Positions 26,332-38,566 of a stretch of DNA of 64,000 bases are shown piece by piece. Source of the DNA: Microbacterium sufflavum (lineage in GTDB: Bacteria > Actinomycetota > Actinomycetes > Actinomycetales > Microbacteriaceae). The stretch covers positions 2,480,001 to 2,544,000 of the forward strand of contig NZ_CP078076.1 of the NCBI RefSeq assembly GCF_023101165.1. The letters are read 5' to 3'. The notes below the pieces were generated by a model that saw only the letters and a list, made by a program, of their open reading frames with translations, was not told the origin of the DNA and searched no databases. Positions within the stretch are counted from its first letter, which is position 1. Every line of letters begins with the position of its first letter. A program made the position numbers and the translations under genes.

Positions 26332-26337
26332 TACGCT
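26332..26337 (+). promoter_or_regulatory. -10 hexamer TACGCT of prmC, leaderless spacing
   Basis: A 6-nt spacer GGAGGC to the ATG at 26344. The spacer coincidentally resembles a Shine-Dalgarno but would not be in the transcript. Confidence 0.55.
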
Positions 26338-26343
26338 GGAGGC

Positions 26344-27204
26344 ATGCCCGACTCCTCGCTCGCCGCCGTCGTGCGCGCCGCCGCGCAGAGCCTCGCCGAT
26401 GCCGGTGTCCCCGATCCGCTCGTGGACGCGGAGCTCCTGGCCGCCCACGTGCTCGACCGGCGGCGGGGCGAGGTGCAGGCGGCGATCGTGCGGGGCGACC
26501 GCATCGACGAGGAGCAGCAGGCCGCGCTGACCCGCCTGGTGTCCCGTCGCGCCGGGCGGGAGCCGCTGCAGCACCTCACGGGTGTCGCGCCGTTCCGGCA
26601 CCTGGAGCTGTCGGTGGGCCCCGGGGTGTTCATCCCGCGGCCGGAGACCGAGACCGTCGCCCAGTTCGCGATCGACGCCCTGCTGAACTCGGGCGAGGCC
26701 GCCCCGGTCGGCGTCGACCTGGGCACGGGCAGCGGCGCGATCGCCCTGGCGATGGCGACCGAGGTGCCGCACGCGCGGATCTTCGCCGCGGAGCTGTCCG
26801 AGGAGGCCCACGCCTGGGCGGCACGCAACGTCGCCGGCACCGGCAACCTCACGCTCGTGCTGTCCGACCTGGCCGAGGCGTTCCCCGAGCTCGACGGCAC
26901 CGCCAGCGTGGTCATCTCGAATCCGCCGTACGTCCCCGATGCCGCGGTGCCGCGCGACCCCGAGGTGCGCCTGTTCGATCCGGCGCTCGCGCTGTACGGC
27001 GGCGCGGACGGGCTCGACGTCGTGCGGGTGCTGAGCGACCGGGCGCTGCGTCTGCTCCGCCCGGGGGGCGTGCTGGTGATCGAGCACGGGGAGCTGCAGG
27101 GCGCGGAGATCCGCGAGCTGCTCACGGCGGACGGCTGGCGCGCCGCGGCCACGCACCGCGATCTGACGCTGCGCGACCGTGCGACCACCGCGATCCGGCC
27201 CTGA
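26344..27204 (+). CDS. prmC: Release factor glutamine methyltransferase
   Basis: 286 aa. An N-terminal helical substrate-binding domain (to ~residue 75), then a SAM-dependent Rossmann methyltransferase: FIPRPETE, the SAM-binding VDLGTGSGAIALA, and the catalytic NPPYVPD that binds the substrate glutamine. It methylates the GGQ glutamine of RF1/RF2. It is followed 52 bp later by tsaC, which has its own TAGAAT. Confidence 0.96.
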   Translation: MPDSSLAAVVRAAAQSLADAGVPDPLVDAELLAAHVLDRRRGEVQAAIVRGDRIDEEQQAALTRLVSRRAGREPLQHLTGVAPFRHLELSVGPGVFIPRPETETVAQFAIDALLNSGEAAPVGVDLGTGSGAIALAMATEVPHARIFAAELSEEAHAWAARNVAGTGNLTLVLSDLAEAFPELDGTASVVISNPPYVPDAAVPRDPEVRLFDPALALYGGADGLDVVRVLSDRALRLLRPGGVLVIEHGELQGAEIRELLTADGWRAAATHRDLTLRDRATTAIRP

Positions 27205-27256
27205 TCAGGGGTCTCCGAGCATCTCCGACGTCCGTCCCGCATAGAATCGAACCGTC

Positions 27257-27961
27257 ATGTCCCCCATCTTCGACTGCCGCGACGAGGCGCAGCTGCTCGC
27301 CGGAATGCGCAATGCGCGCCAGGCGATCGGCCGCGGCGACCTCATCGTCATCCCCACCGACACCGTGTACGGCGTCGCCGCCGACGCGTTCTCGCCGACG
27401 GCGGTGCAGCGTCTGCTCGACGCGAAGGGTCGAGGGCGCGATCAGCCGCCGCCCGTGCTGATCGGCAGCAAGGAGACCCTGACGGCCCTGGCCGAGTCGG
27501 TTCCGGAGCCGGTGCAGCGCCTCGTCGACGCGTTCTGGCCCGGCGGGCTGACCATCGTGCTCCCCGCGCAGCCGTCGCTGGTGTGGGACCTGGGGGAGAC
27601 CCAGGGGACCGTCGCCGTGCGCATGCCGGAGGGCCGCGTGGTCCTGGAGCTGCTGGCCGAGACCGGGCCGCTCGCCGTGTCCAGTGCGAACCTCACGGGA
27701 CGGGACGCGGCGATCTCCGCGCTCGACGCCGAGAAGATGCTCGGCGACAGCGTGGCGGTGTACCTCGCCGACGGCATGAGCGCGAACGGCATCGCCTCGA
27801 CCATCGTCGACGCGACCTCGCTCGTGCGTCGCGGCGCCGACGACGGCGAGGGGGTCGTGCGGATCCTGCGGCACGGCGTCGTCACGCGCGAGCAGCTGCA
27901 CGAGGTCCTGGGCGAGCTGCTCGAGCCGGAGCAGCAGCAGGAGCAGGACGGGGATTCGTGA
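27257..27961 (+). CDS. tsaC: L-threonylcarbamoyladenylate synthase (YrdC/Sua5 domain)
   Basis: 234 aa. The YrdC domain has the conserved IPTDTVYGVAADAF, the KGRGRDQPPPVLI block, VAVRMPEG and the nucleotide-binding SSANLTG. It makes threonylcarbamoyl-AMP for t6A37 on ANN-decoding tRNAs. The C terminus carries only a short Glu/Gln-rich extension, so this is the short TsaC form rather than full Sua5. TAGAAT (27242-27247) lies 9 nt before the ATG, so the leader should be about 2 nt. The stop overlaps the wecA start (GTGA). Confidence 0.95.
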   Translation: MSPIFDCRDEAQLLAGMRNARQAIGRGDLIVIPTDTVYGVAADAFSPTAVQRLLDAKGRGRDQPPPVLIGSKETLTALAESVPEPVQRLVDAFWPGGLTIVLPAQPSLVWDLGETQGTVAVRMPEGRVVLELLAETGPLAVSSANLTGRDAAISALDAEKMLGDSVAVYLADGMSANGIASTIVDATSLVRRGADDGEGVVRILRHGVVTREQLHEVLGELLEPEQQQEQDGDS

Positions 27962-29130
27962 AGCAGTACCTCTTCACGATCATCGTCACCGCCGCCATCA
28001 CCTTCGTGCTGACGTGGGCGGTGTGGCGGCTGAGCCTCCGCTTCAAGCTGTACCCGGGCATCCGCGAGCGCGACGTGCACACCACGCCCACCCCGCGGCT
28101 GGGCGGCGTGGCCATCTTCCTCGGCATCGTCGCGGCGTTCGCGGTGTCGGCCGCCAACCCGTTCTTCCAGAGCATCTGGACGCCTCCGCAGACCATGTGG
28201 GCGATCCTCGCGGCCTCGCTGCTGATCGCGGTGATCGGCGTCGTCGACGACCTGTGGGACCTCGACTGGATGATCAAGCTCGGTGCGCAGTTCCTGGCCG
28301 CAGGCATCATCACGGTCGGCGGGGGACTGCAGATCCTGTCGCTGCCCTTCGGCGACCTGATCGTCGTGTCGAGCTGGCTGAGCATCACCATCACGATGTT
28401 CGCGATCGTGATCGTGATGAACGCGGTCAACTTCATCGACGGGCTGGACGGCCTGGTCGCGGGCGTGTGCCTGATCTCGAACGGCGTGTTCTTCGCGTAC
28501 TCCTACATCTTCACGCGCGACTCCGGCGCCTCCAGCTACTTCAACCTCTCCACGTTCCTCGCGGCGGTGCTGATCGGGGCGTGCCTGGGCTTCCTCCCGC
28601 TGAACTGGAGCCCGGCGAAGCTCTTCATGGGCGACTCCGGTGCGCTGGTGCTCGGCCTGCTCATGGCGACGTCCGCGATCGCGATCACCGGGCAGATGGA
28701 TCCGTCGGCGCTGGAGCCGGATCGCCTCGGCCGGTCGCAGCTCGTCGGCGCGTTCCTGCCGATCCTGCTGCCGCTGCTGGTCGTGCTGCTGCCGCTGCTC
28801 GACTTCGGGCTCGCGGTGCTGCGGCGGATGAGCGCGGGCCGGTCGCCGTTCTCGCCCGACCGCAAGCACCTGCACCACCGGATGCTCGACCTCGGCCACC
28901 GCGACCGCGACGCCGTCCTCATCTTCTACGCGTGGACGGCTGTGATCTCCCTCGCCGTCCTCCTCATGTACGTCGGTGCGCGAGAGGACTGGCCCGGCCA
29001 GTACCTTCCCGGTGTCGGCTTCGGCGTGGTCGGCATCGCCGCCTGCCTCGTCATCACCCTGAGTCCCACCCGCCGCCGCAAGGCGCCGGCGGCCGCTGAA
29101 CCCGACCCGACCCCCGTGGAGCCCCGATGA
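27958..29130 (+). CDS. WecA/TagO-type undecaprenyl-phosphate sugar-1-phosphate transferase
   Basis: 390 aa from GTG 27958, polytopic (about 10-11 helices). Family motifs: HTTPTPRLGGVAIFLG, IGVVDDLWDLDW (DDxxD, Mg binding), NFIDGLDGLVAG, GFLPLNWSPAKLFMGDSGAL and the cytoplasmic HLHHRMLDLGH. Enzymes of this group attach GlcNAc-1-P (or a related sugar) to the lipid carrier to begin teichoic acid, arabinogalactan or other envelope glycopolymers. It is coupled to tsaC (4-bp overlap) and to the next gene (ATGA). Its place directly before the atp operon is common in actinobacteria. Confidence 0.9.
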   Translation: MKQYLFTIIVTAAITFVLTWAVWRLSLRFKLYPGIRERDVHTTPTPRLGGVAIFLGIVAAFAVSAANPFFQSIWTPPQTMWAILAASLLIAVIGVVDDLWDLDWMIKLGAQFLAAGIITVGGGLQILSLPFGDLIVVSSWLSITITMFAIVIVMNAVNFIDGLDGLVAGVCLISNGVFFAYSYIFTRDSGASSYFNLSTFLAAVLIGACLGFLPLNWSPAKLFMGDSGALVLGLLMATSAIAITGQMDPSALEPDRLGRSQLVGAFLPILLPLLVVLLPLLDFGLAVLRRMSAGRSPFSPDRKHLHHRMLDLGHRDRDAVLIFYAWTAVISLAVLLMYVGAREDWPGQYLPGVGFGVVGIAACLVITLSPTRRRKAPAAAEPDPTPVEPR

Positions 29131-29645
29131 GCCCGAGTCCCGTTTCCAGCACGCCGATCCTGCGTCGCACCCTCGTCTGGTCGGCGGTGGCGACCGTCGT
29201 GCTGGCGCTGCTCGCCGGCGGCATCGGCTTCGCCGTCGCCCAGGGGGAGGGGCTGGTCAGCGGCCTTCTCGGCGTGCTGCTGGCGGCGCTGTTCCTCGCG
29301 ATCACGGGTATCAGCATCCTGATCGCGAACCGGTGGTACGGCGACCCGCTGTACGTGCAGCTGTTCTTCGCGATCGTCCTGGGCGGCTGGCTGCTCAAGC
29401 TCGGCGTGTTCGTGCTGGTGATGATCCTGCTGTCGGGGCAGCCGTGGCTCGACCCGATGGTGTTCTTCCTCTCGATCGTCGCGGGGGTGGTGATGTCGCT
29501 GGTGATCGACGTGGTGGTGCTCACCCAGATGCGCCTGCCGAACGTGAGCGACACCACGCTGCCGACCGAGGTGCCGGAGGACCGCGCGCCCGGCGCCGCG
29601 AACGGCGGCTCCACCGGCCCGGCGGACGACGCTCCGCGGTCTTAG
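29127..29645 (+). CDS. AtpI-like small membrane protein upstream of the atp operon
   Basis: 172 aa with four hydrophobic helices (residues ~14-36, 44-62, 75-100, 108-128) and a disordered acidic/Pro-rich tail. The ATG overlaps the wecA stop. Position before atpB and topology match the poorly conserved ATP synthase protein I family, thought to help c-ring assembly or Mg/Ca uptake; sequence alone is not decisive. TAGTGT just after its stop suggests the atp genes also have a separate promoter. Confidence 0.65.
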   Translation: MSPSPVSSTPILRRTLVWSAVATVVLALLAGGIGFAVAQGEGLVSGLLGVLLAALFLAITGISILIANRWYGDPLYVQLFFAIVLGGWLLKLGVFVLVMILLSGQPWLDPMVFFLSIVAGVVMSLVIDVVVLTQMRLPNVSDTTLPTEVPEDRAPGAANGGSTGPADDAPRS

Positions 29646-29663
29646 GGCACCCTTGGATTCTGA

Positions 29664-29767
29664 TAGTGTGGGGGAGTGCCCGCCGCTCGCCCGCGAGCGC
29701 TTGCGCTTGAAGCACACCGACCATCGTCGCCCCGGTTCTGACCGGTGCCCCGAAGCTGGAGCCCGCG
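29664..29767 (+). promoter_or_regulatory. atp operon promoter candidate and leader
   Basis: TGATAGTGT with -10 TAGTGT at 29664-29669, followed by a ~95-nt leader holding a 6-bp hairpin (CGCTCG-CCCG-CGAGCG, 29684-29699). GGAG (29758-29761) precedes the proposed CTG start of atpB by 6 nt. Confidence 0.5.
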
Positions 29768-30857
<1,090 letters not shown>

Positions 30858-30884
30858 TCCCCACCGACTTCTGAAGGAGACAGG

Positions 30885-31442
30885 ATGCTGAACGCTCTTG
30901 TCACGAACCTCGCGGCAGCGGAGGGGGAGTCCCCCAATCCGCTGCTCCCCGCGGGGTACGACATCATCTGGTCGGGCCTCTGGTTCCTCATCATCCTCGT
31001 CGTCGTGTGGAAGGTCGCCCTTCCCCGTCTGACGAAGATGCTCGACGAGCGGTCCGCCGCCATCGAGGGCAACATCGCCAAGGCCGATGAGGCGCAGAAG
31101 CAGGCGGAGGCCGCCCTCGAGGAGTACACCCGCCAGCTCGCCGAGGCGCGCACCGAGGCCGGGGAGATCCGCGAGGCCGCCCGTGAGGACGGCAAGAAGA
31201 TCATCGCCGAGGCGAAGGAGACCGCAGCCAGCGAGGCTGCGCGTCTGACCGCCACCGCGCACTCGCAGATCGAGGCCGAGCGCCAGACGGCTCTCGTCTC
31301 CCTGCGCAGCGAGGTCGGCTCGCTCGCACTCGACCTCGCCGGTGGCGTGGTCGGCGAGACGCTGTCCGACGACGCTCGCGCGGCCGCCGTGGTCGACCGC
31401 TTCCTCGCCGATCTCGAAGCATCCGAGAAGGCGGCTCAGTAA
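30885..31442 (+). CDS. atpF: ATP synthase Fo subunit b
   Basis: 185 aa: one N-terminal transmembrane helix (IIWSGLWFLIILVVVWKVAL) and a long charged coiled coil rich in Ala/Glu/Arg forming the peripheral stalk. ATG 30885 follows GAAGGAG. The stop overlaps the atpH start by one base (TAATG). Confidence 0.95.
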   Translation: MLNALVTNLAAAEGESPNPLLPAGYDIIWSGLWFLIILVVVWKVALPRLTKMLDERSAAIEGNIAKADEAQKQAEAALEEYTRQLAEARTEAGEIREAAREDGKKIIAEAKETAASEAARLTATAHSQIEAERQTALVSLRSEVGSLALDLAGGVVGETLSDDARAAAVVDRFLADLEASEKAAQ

Positions 31443-32233
31443 TGGGCAGCGCGACCGCTCAGGCACTCGCGGCATCCACTCAGGCGCTTGCCGCAGCGAA
31501 GGACGTCACCCTCGACACCGCGCGGGAGCTGTTCGTCGCCGCGCGCACCGTGGGCGATTCGTCTCAGCTGAGCGGCGCGCTGGCCGACCCGTCGGCGTCC
31601 GTGGAGTCGCGGAAGAACGTCGTCTCCGCGGTGTTCGGCGGGCTCTCGGCGGCGTCTCAGAGCGTTCTGAGCGCAGCCGTGGCGCAGCGCTGGTCGAGCG
31701 CCGACGAGCTCGTCGACGGCATCGAGGAGCTCGCGATCCGGTCCGCCGCGATCGCCGAGCCCGGTGTCGACATCGAGGGTGAGCTCTTCGCCTTCGCCCG
31801 GCTCGTCGCCGCGAACCCGGAGCTCGAACTCGCTCTGGGCAGCCGCCTCGGGGGAGAGGACGCGAAGGGGGAGCTCGTCGAGCGCCTCCTCGCCGGATCC
31901 TCCGCCGGTGCGGCCACCACGCTGATCGTCTCGTCCCTCGTGCGTCGTCCGCGCGAGCGGCGCGTCCGCCAGCTCCTGAACAGGGCCATCCGCTTCGTGT
32001 CCGCCCAGCGCGGTCTCGTCGTGGCCACGGTGCACACCGCGACCCCGCTCAGCGATGCGCAGCGCACCCGTCTGAGCGACGCCCTCTCGCGTCGCTACGA
32101 CGGCGAGGTCTCGCTCAACGTCGTCATCGACCCCGCTGTCGTCGGAGGTCTGCGCGTGCAGATCGCCGATGACGTCATCGACGGCAGCATCTCCGCACGA
32201 CTCGCCGACCTTCGCCAGAAGCTCGCGGGCTAA
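31442..32233 (+). CDS. atpH: ATP synthase F1 subunit delta
   Basis: 263 aa, longer than the ~177-aa E. coli delta but usual for actinobacteria. An N-terminal helical bundle binds the top of F1, and the C-terminal region ([40 protein letters not shown]) is the conserved beta part contacting subunit b. Translationally coupled to atpF. Confidence 0.95.
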   Translation: MGSATAQALAASTQALAAAKDVTLDTARELFVAARTVGDSSQLSGALADPSASVESRKNVVSAVFGGLSAASQSVLSAAVAQRWSSADELVDGIEELAIRSAAIAEPGVDIEGELFAFARLVAANPELELALGSRLGGEDAKGELVERLLAGSSAGAATTLIVSSLVRRPRERRVRQLLNRAIRFVSAQRGLVVATVHTATPLSDAQRTRLSDALSRRYDGEVSLNVVIDPAVVGGLRVQIADDVIDGSISARLADLRQKLAG

Positions 32234-32280
32234 CACGACTTCGCGCGGGGAACCGCGCACCCAGATACAAAGGGAAGACA

Positions 32281-33921
32281 ATGGCAGAACTATCGATCAG
32301 CCCCGACGTCATCCGTGACGCGCTGAAGGACTTCGCCGCCGCATACGAGCCCACCGGCGCCGCTGCGACCGAGGTCGGCACCGTCATCGACGCCGCCGAC
32401 GGCATCGCGCACGTCGAGGGTCTGCCCGGCGTGATGGCGAACGAGCTCGTCACGTTCGCGGACGGCACCAAGGGCCTGGCCCTGAACCTCGACGAGCACG
32501 AGATCGGCGTGGTCGTGCTCGGCGACTTCACCGGCATCGAGGCCGGCCAGGAGGTCACCCGCACGGGTGAGGTCCTCTCGGTCCCCGTCGGTGACGGCTA
32601 CCTCGGCCGCGTGGTCGACCCGCTCGGCAACCCGATCGACGGTCTCGGCGCGATCGCGACCGAGGGCGTCCGCGAGCTCGAGCTCCAGGCCCCCGGCGTC
32701 ATGCAGCGCAAGTCGGTGCACGAGCCGATGCAGACGGGCATCAAGGCGATCGACGCCATGATCCCGGTCGGCCGTGGTCAGCGTCAGCTCATCATCGGCG
32801 ACCGCCAGACCGGCAAGACGGCGATCGCGCTCGACACGATCATCAACCAGAAGGCCAACTGGGAGTCCGGCGACGTCACCAAGCAGGTGCGCTGCATCTA
32901 CGTCGCGATCGGCCAGAAGGGCTCGACGATCGCCTCGGTGAAGGGCGCGCTCGAGGAGGCCGGCGCCCTGGAGTACACCACGATCGTGGCCGCTCCCGCG
33001 TCCGACCCCGCCGGCTTCAAGTACCTGGCTCCGTACACCGGCTCGGCCATCGGCCAGCACTGGATGTACGGCGGCAAGCACGTCCTGATCATCTTCGACG
33101 ACCTGTCGAAGCAGGCCGAGGCCTACCGCGCCGTGTCGCTGCTGCTCCGCCGTCCGCCGGGCCGCGAGGCGTACCCCGGCGACGTCTTCTACCTGCACTC
33201 GCGCCTGCTCGAGCGGTGCGCGAAGCTGTCCGACGAGCTGGGCGCCGGTTCGATGACGGGTCTGCCGATCATCGAGACGAAGGCCAACGACGTCTCGGCG
33301 TACATCCCGACCAACGTGATCTCGATCACCGACGGCCAGATCTTCCTCCAGTCCGACCTCTTCAACGCCAACCAGCGTCCGGCGGTCGACGTGGGTATCT
33401 CGGTCTCGCGAGTCGGTGGTGACGCCCAGGTCAAGTCGATCAAGAAGGTCTCCGGAACGCTGAAGCTGGAGCTGTCGCAGTACCGTTCCCTCGAGGCGTT
33501 CGCGATGTTCGCGTCCGACCTCGACCAGGCGTCGCGTCGTCAGCTCGAGCGCGGTGCCCGTCTGACCGAGCTGCTCAAGCAGCCGCAGTACTCGCCGTAC
33601 CCCGTGGAGGAGCAGGTCGTCTCGATCTGGGCCGGCACGAACGGCAAGCTCGACAAGATCGAGGTCGAAGACGTGCTGCGCTTCGAGCGCGAGCTGCTCG
33701 ACTACCTGCGCCGCAACACCAAGGTGCTCGACACGCTGCGCGAGACGAACGTGCTGGACGACGACACGGTCGCCGAGCTCGACAAGCAGACCGACAACTT
33801 CCTCCTGGAGTTCCAGGGCGGCAAGGGCCACGCCATCGGCGCCCCCGGCCACGAGGAGCACGCTGCGGCCGAGGCCGACGACGTCAACCAGGAGAAGATC
33901 GTCAAGGGTCGTCGCGCGTAA
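32281..33921 (+). CDS. atpA: ATP synthase F1 subunit alpha
   Basis: 546 aa. A beta-barrel N-terminal domain ([14 protein letters not shown]), the nucleotide-binding domain with P-loop [13 protein letters not shown], the [11 protein letters not shown] block, the alpha/beta signature [14 protein letters not shown], the arginine finger within ISVSRVGG, and a C-terminal helical domain ending in a short charged tail (EKIVKGRRA). It is the non-catalytic nucleotide-binding subunit of F1. Ribosome site AAAGGGAAGA precedes the ATG. Confidence 0.98.
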   Translation: MAELSISPDVIRDALKDFAAAYEPTGAAATEVGTVIDAADGIAHVEGLPGVMANELVTFADGTKGLALNLDEHEIGVVVLGDFTGIEAGQEVTRTGEVLSVPVGDGYLGRVVDPLGNPIDGLGAIATEGVRELELQAPGVMQRKSVHEPMQTGIKAIDAMIPVGRGQRQLIIGDRQTGKTAIALDTIINQKANWESGDVTKQVRCIYVAIGQKGSTIASVKGALEEAGALEYTTIVAAPASDPAGFKYLAPYTGSAIGQHWMYGGKHVLIIFDDLSKQAEAYRAVSLLLRRPPGREAYPGDVFYLHSRLLERCAKLSDELGAGSMTGLPIIETKANDVSAYIPTNVISITDGQIFLQSDLFNANQRPAVDVGISVSRVGGDAQVKSIKKVSGTLKLELSQYRSLEAFAMFASDLDQASRRQLERGARLTELLKQPQYSPYPVEEQVVSIWAGTNGKLDKIEVEDVLRFERELLDYLRRNTKVLDTLRETNVLDDDTVAELDKQTDNFLLEFQGGKGHAIGAPGHEEHAAAEADDVNQEKIVKGRRA

Positions 33922-33940
33922 TCGCGTGAGGTACTGATTC

Positions 33941-36318
<2,378 letters not shown>

Positions 36319-36320
36319 TC

Positions 36321-36581
36321 ATGGCGCTCAACGTCAGCCTCGTCTCCGCCGACGCGGAGGTCTGGACGGGTGAGGCGAGCCTCGTGGTCGCCAAGACCGT
36401 CGAGGGCGAGATCGGCTTCATGTCCGGTCACGAGCCGGTGCTGGCCATCCTCGCCGAGGGCCAGGTCCGGATCACCCAGACCGACGGCGCCAAGGTGCTC
36501 GCCAACGCGCAGGACGGCTTCCTCTCCATGGAGGGCGACGTTCTGACCATCGTGGCGGGCAACGCGGCTCTCATCGCCTGA
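36321..36581 (+). CDS. atpC: ATP synthase F1 subunit epsilon, short form
   Basis: 86 aa: the N-terminal beta-sandwich only (LNVSLVSADAEVWTGEASLVVAKTVEGEIGFMSGHEP...). The C-terminal two-helix inhibitory arm of E. coli epsilon is absent, as in several actinobacteria, so epsilon-mediated self-inhibition by that arm is unlikely. It starts 2 bp after the atpD stop and is followed by the operon terminator. Confidence 0.95.
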   Translation: MALNVSLVSADAEVWTGEASLVVAKTVEGEIGFMSGHEPVLAILAEGQVRITQTDGAKVLANAQDGFLSMEGDVLTIVAGNAALIA

Positions 36582-36595
36582 CAGTCCTGAACATC

Positions 36596-36632
36596 GCGTC
36601 CGCCTCGGCACCCTGGGTGTCGAGGCGGACGC
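36596..36632 (+). terminator. atpC: Terminator of the atp operon
   Basis: An 18-bp stem including one G-U pair (left arm GCGTCCGCCTCGGCACCC), with the loop reduced to one base on paper, starts 15 bp after the atpC stop. There is no U-tract, matching the I-shaped terminators of actinobacteria. Confidence 0.8.
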
Positions 36633-36651
36633 GTCTGCGTTACGAGGTGCC

Positions 36652-37398
36652 ATGAAGATCCTGCTTCCGCCGTCCGAGACCAAGCGTCCCGGAGGCACGG
36701 GCGCGCCGCTCGACCTCGGTGTCCTGCCGCTGCCGTCTCTCGCTGAGCATCGCGCGGCCGTGCTCGACGCCCTGGTCGAGCTCGCGGCCGACGAGGAGGC
36801 CGCCCGCCGTGTCCTCAAGCTGAGCGAGCGGCAGCTCGACGACATCGCGCACAACCGCGCTCTCCGCAGCGCGCCGACCATGCCGGCGATCGACCGCTAC
36901 ACCGGCGTGCTGTTCGACGCCCTCGACGCGGCCTCGCTCTCCCCGGCGTCACGGCGGTGGGCGGACGCCCACGTGTGGATCCAGAGCGCGCCGTTCGGTC
37001 CGGTCGGCGCGCTCGACCCGATCCCGACCTACCGCCTCGCCGCGGGAACGTCGCTTCCCGGGGTGCCGCCGCTCCGGCGTCACTGGGCGGAAGCCACGAC
37101 CTCGGCGATCGCGGACGAGGCGCCGTCGTTCGTCCTCGACCTGCGCAGCGAGGCGTACGTGGGTCTCGGACCCGTGCCCGCATCGGTGCCCTCGGCGTAT
37201 GTGCGCGTGGTCACCGAGCAGGGCAGAGCGCTGAACCACTTCAACAAGAAGTCGAAGGGCCTCCTGGTGCGTGCACTCGCGGAGGACCGACCGCGCATCG
37301 GCTCCCGCCGGGCACTGCTGCGGTGGGCGGAGGGGCGAGGCATCGTGCTGCGCGAGACCGACCATCCCGGCGAGCTGGAACTCGTCGTCGCGGAGTGA
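36652..37398 (+). CDS. yaaA: Peroxide-stress protein YaaA (DUF328/UPF0246)
   Basis: 248 aa. The family start is MKILLPPSETKR and the C-terminal conserved block is NHFNKKSKGLLVRAL. In E. coli YaaA lowers free iron during H2O2 stress and binds DNA. The ATG is 20 bp after the atp terminator, with GAGG seven nt upstream, so it is probably expressed by read-through or from a weak promoter inside the spacer. Confidence 0.9.
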   Translation: MKILLPPSETKRPGGTGAPLDLGVLPLPSLAEHRAAVLDALVELAADEEAARRVLKLSERQLDDIAHNRALRSAPTMPAIDRYTGVLFDALDAASLSPASRRWADAHVWIQSAPFGPVGALDPIPTYRLAAGTSLPGVPPLRRHWAEATTSAIADEAPSFVLDLRSEAYVGLGPVPASVPSAYVRVVTEQGRALNHFNKKSKGLLVRALAEDRPRIGSRRALLRWAEGRGIVLRETDHPGELELVVAE

Positions 37399-37456
37399 GA
37401 CCGGTTCGCGGCGCGGGACGTCAGCGAGGGTCCTGCGCGCGGCGGCGGTGACGCGC

Positions 37457-37462
37457 TAGTGT
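37457..37462 (+). promoter_or_regulatory. -10 hexamer TAGTGT of the DUF5684 gene
   Basis: The same hexamer as before the atp operon. It lies within the small dyad GCGCT...AGCGC (37453-37471) and gives a leader of ~38 nt with GGAGG before the TTG start. Confidence 0.45.
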
Positions 37463-37506
37463 AAGCAGCGCATCACCCGGGAATATCAGCCTTCTGGAGG
37501 GGAACC

Positions 37507-38331
37507 TTGGACGACTACTACGATTACGGCATCTCAGGCGGCGCACTCGTCGCGCTGACGCTGCTGTACACGATCCTGCCGCTCATCGTGTACGCGATCT
37601 ACGCCTGGTTCTACATGAAGGTCTTCGAGAAGGCCGGTGTCCAGGGCAAGTGGCGCGCCTGGGTCCCGGTCTACAACTCGATGATCTTCTACAAGCTCGG
37701 CGACCTCAGCCCGTGGCTCGTGCTGTACCTCATCGGCGCCGGCGTGGTCGGGGCGATCATCCCGGTCCTGGGCTGGTTCCTCATCCTCCCGCTCGTCGGC
37801 ATCGCCGGCCGTGTCCTCGACCTCATCGCCGCGTGGCGGGTCGGACTGAAGCTGCAGAAGGATGCGGTCTGGGTCATCCTGTACTTCTTCCTCCCGCCGG
37901 TGTGGCTGGGTATCAACGCCTTCGACAAGTCGCGGTGGAACCCCAACATCCAGCCCGCCTCGTGGGCCGGGAACGGCTTCCTCGGCGATCGCACGGTGTG
38001 GGACGGCATCCCGGTCCAGCCCTCCGCGACCGCGGCTCCGCAGGGGTACGGTGCCCCGCAGGGCTACGGTCAGCAGCCCCAGGGCTACCCGCAGCAGCCC
38101 CAGGGCTATGCGCCGCCGCAGCCCGGGTTCACGGCTCCGCCTGCTCCCGGCTACGCCCCGCCGGCCGCGCCCTCCGCCGCTCCCTCGACGAGCGCGCCTG
38201 TGCCGCCGACCACGCCGCCCGCTCCGCCCGCGGCTCCGCCGACCACGCCGCCGGCTCCGCCCGCGGCCCCGCCGGCCGCACCGCCGGCTCCTCCCACGAC
38301 CCCGAACGATCCCACGCAGCCCCCTGCGTGA
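37507..38331 (+). CDS. DUF5684 membrane protein with Pro-rich repeat tail
   Basis: 274 aa from TTG 37507 (CTGGAGGGGAACC upstream). Three or four hydrophobic segments occupy residues ~10-140 and include the conserved KAGVQGKWRAWVPVYN motif and DKSRWNP. From ~175 the tail is Pro/Gln/Gly/Tyr-rich (PQGYG repeats), then PPAPPAAPPTTPP repeats to the C terminus. The family is widespread in actinobacteria and of unknown function; the tail may bind other envelope proteins. A strong terminator follows. Confidence 0.78.
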   Translation: MDDYYDYGISGGALVALTLLYTILPLIVYAIYAWFYMKVFEKAGVQGKWRAWVPVYNSMIFYKLGDLSPWLVLYLIGAGVVGAIIPVLGWFLILPLVGIAGRVLDLIAAWRVGLKLQKDAVWVILYFFLPPVWLGINAFDKSRWNPNIQPASWAGNGFLGDRTVWDGIPVQPSATAAPQGYGAPQGYGQQPQGYPQQPQGYAPPQPGFTAPPAPGYAPPAAPSAAPSTSAPVPPTTPPAPPAAPPTTPPAPPAAPPAAPPAPPTTPNDPTQPPA

Positions 38332-38341
38332 CCGTCGTCGC

Positions 38342-38370
38342 GAAACCCCCGGCCCACCGCCGGGGGTTTC
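38342..38370 (+). terminator. Strong hairpin terminator after the DUF5684 gene
   Basis: 12-bp perfect stem GAAACCCCCGGC / GCCGGGGGTTTC with a 5-nt loop, 10 bp after the stop; the 3' arm ends in TTTC. Confidence 0.85.
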
Positions 38371-38420
38371 GTGGTGTGAACGGTGTTCTCGCGGACGATG
38401 CGCCCGCTAACGTGGAGGTC

Positions 38421-38519
38421 ATGGTCTTGTCGCAGCGCCCGATCGGCGTCTCCGTTCCGCTCTGCCCCTCGAAGGGCCCCGGTGCGAGCGAGGGGATCGT
38501 GTTCCACTACGATGTGTGA
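38421..38519 (+). CDS. Candidate small protein (32 aa) upstream of the PP2C gene
   Basis: A 32-codon frame beginning MVLSQRPIGVSVPL and ending HYDV. TAACGT (38408-38413) lies 7 nt before the ATG and the spacer includes GGAGG, so it has both a leaderless-type promoter and a Shine-Dalgarno-like run. It resembles nothing I recognise and could be a genuine small protein, a uORF or a remnant. A second -10-like TATCCT (38521) follows its stop and could serve the phosphatase. Confidence 0.38.
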   Translation: MVLSQRPIGVSVPLCPSKGPGASEGIVFHYDV

Positions 38520-38566
38520 GTATCCTGCGACCGCCCTTTCCGCCGCAGGTCCATCGGAGGCAGCAC

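Noticed and set aside
27583..27957. In-frame N-terminal extension of the WecA-type protein
   Set aside because: Overlaps tsaC in another frame; GTG 27958 with GTGA coupling is the natural start.
37650..38420. 289-aa frame overlapping the DUF5684 gene
   Set aside because: Shadow of the Pro-rich repeat region; only its last 32 codons beyond the terminator have independent signals.
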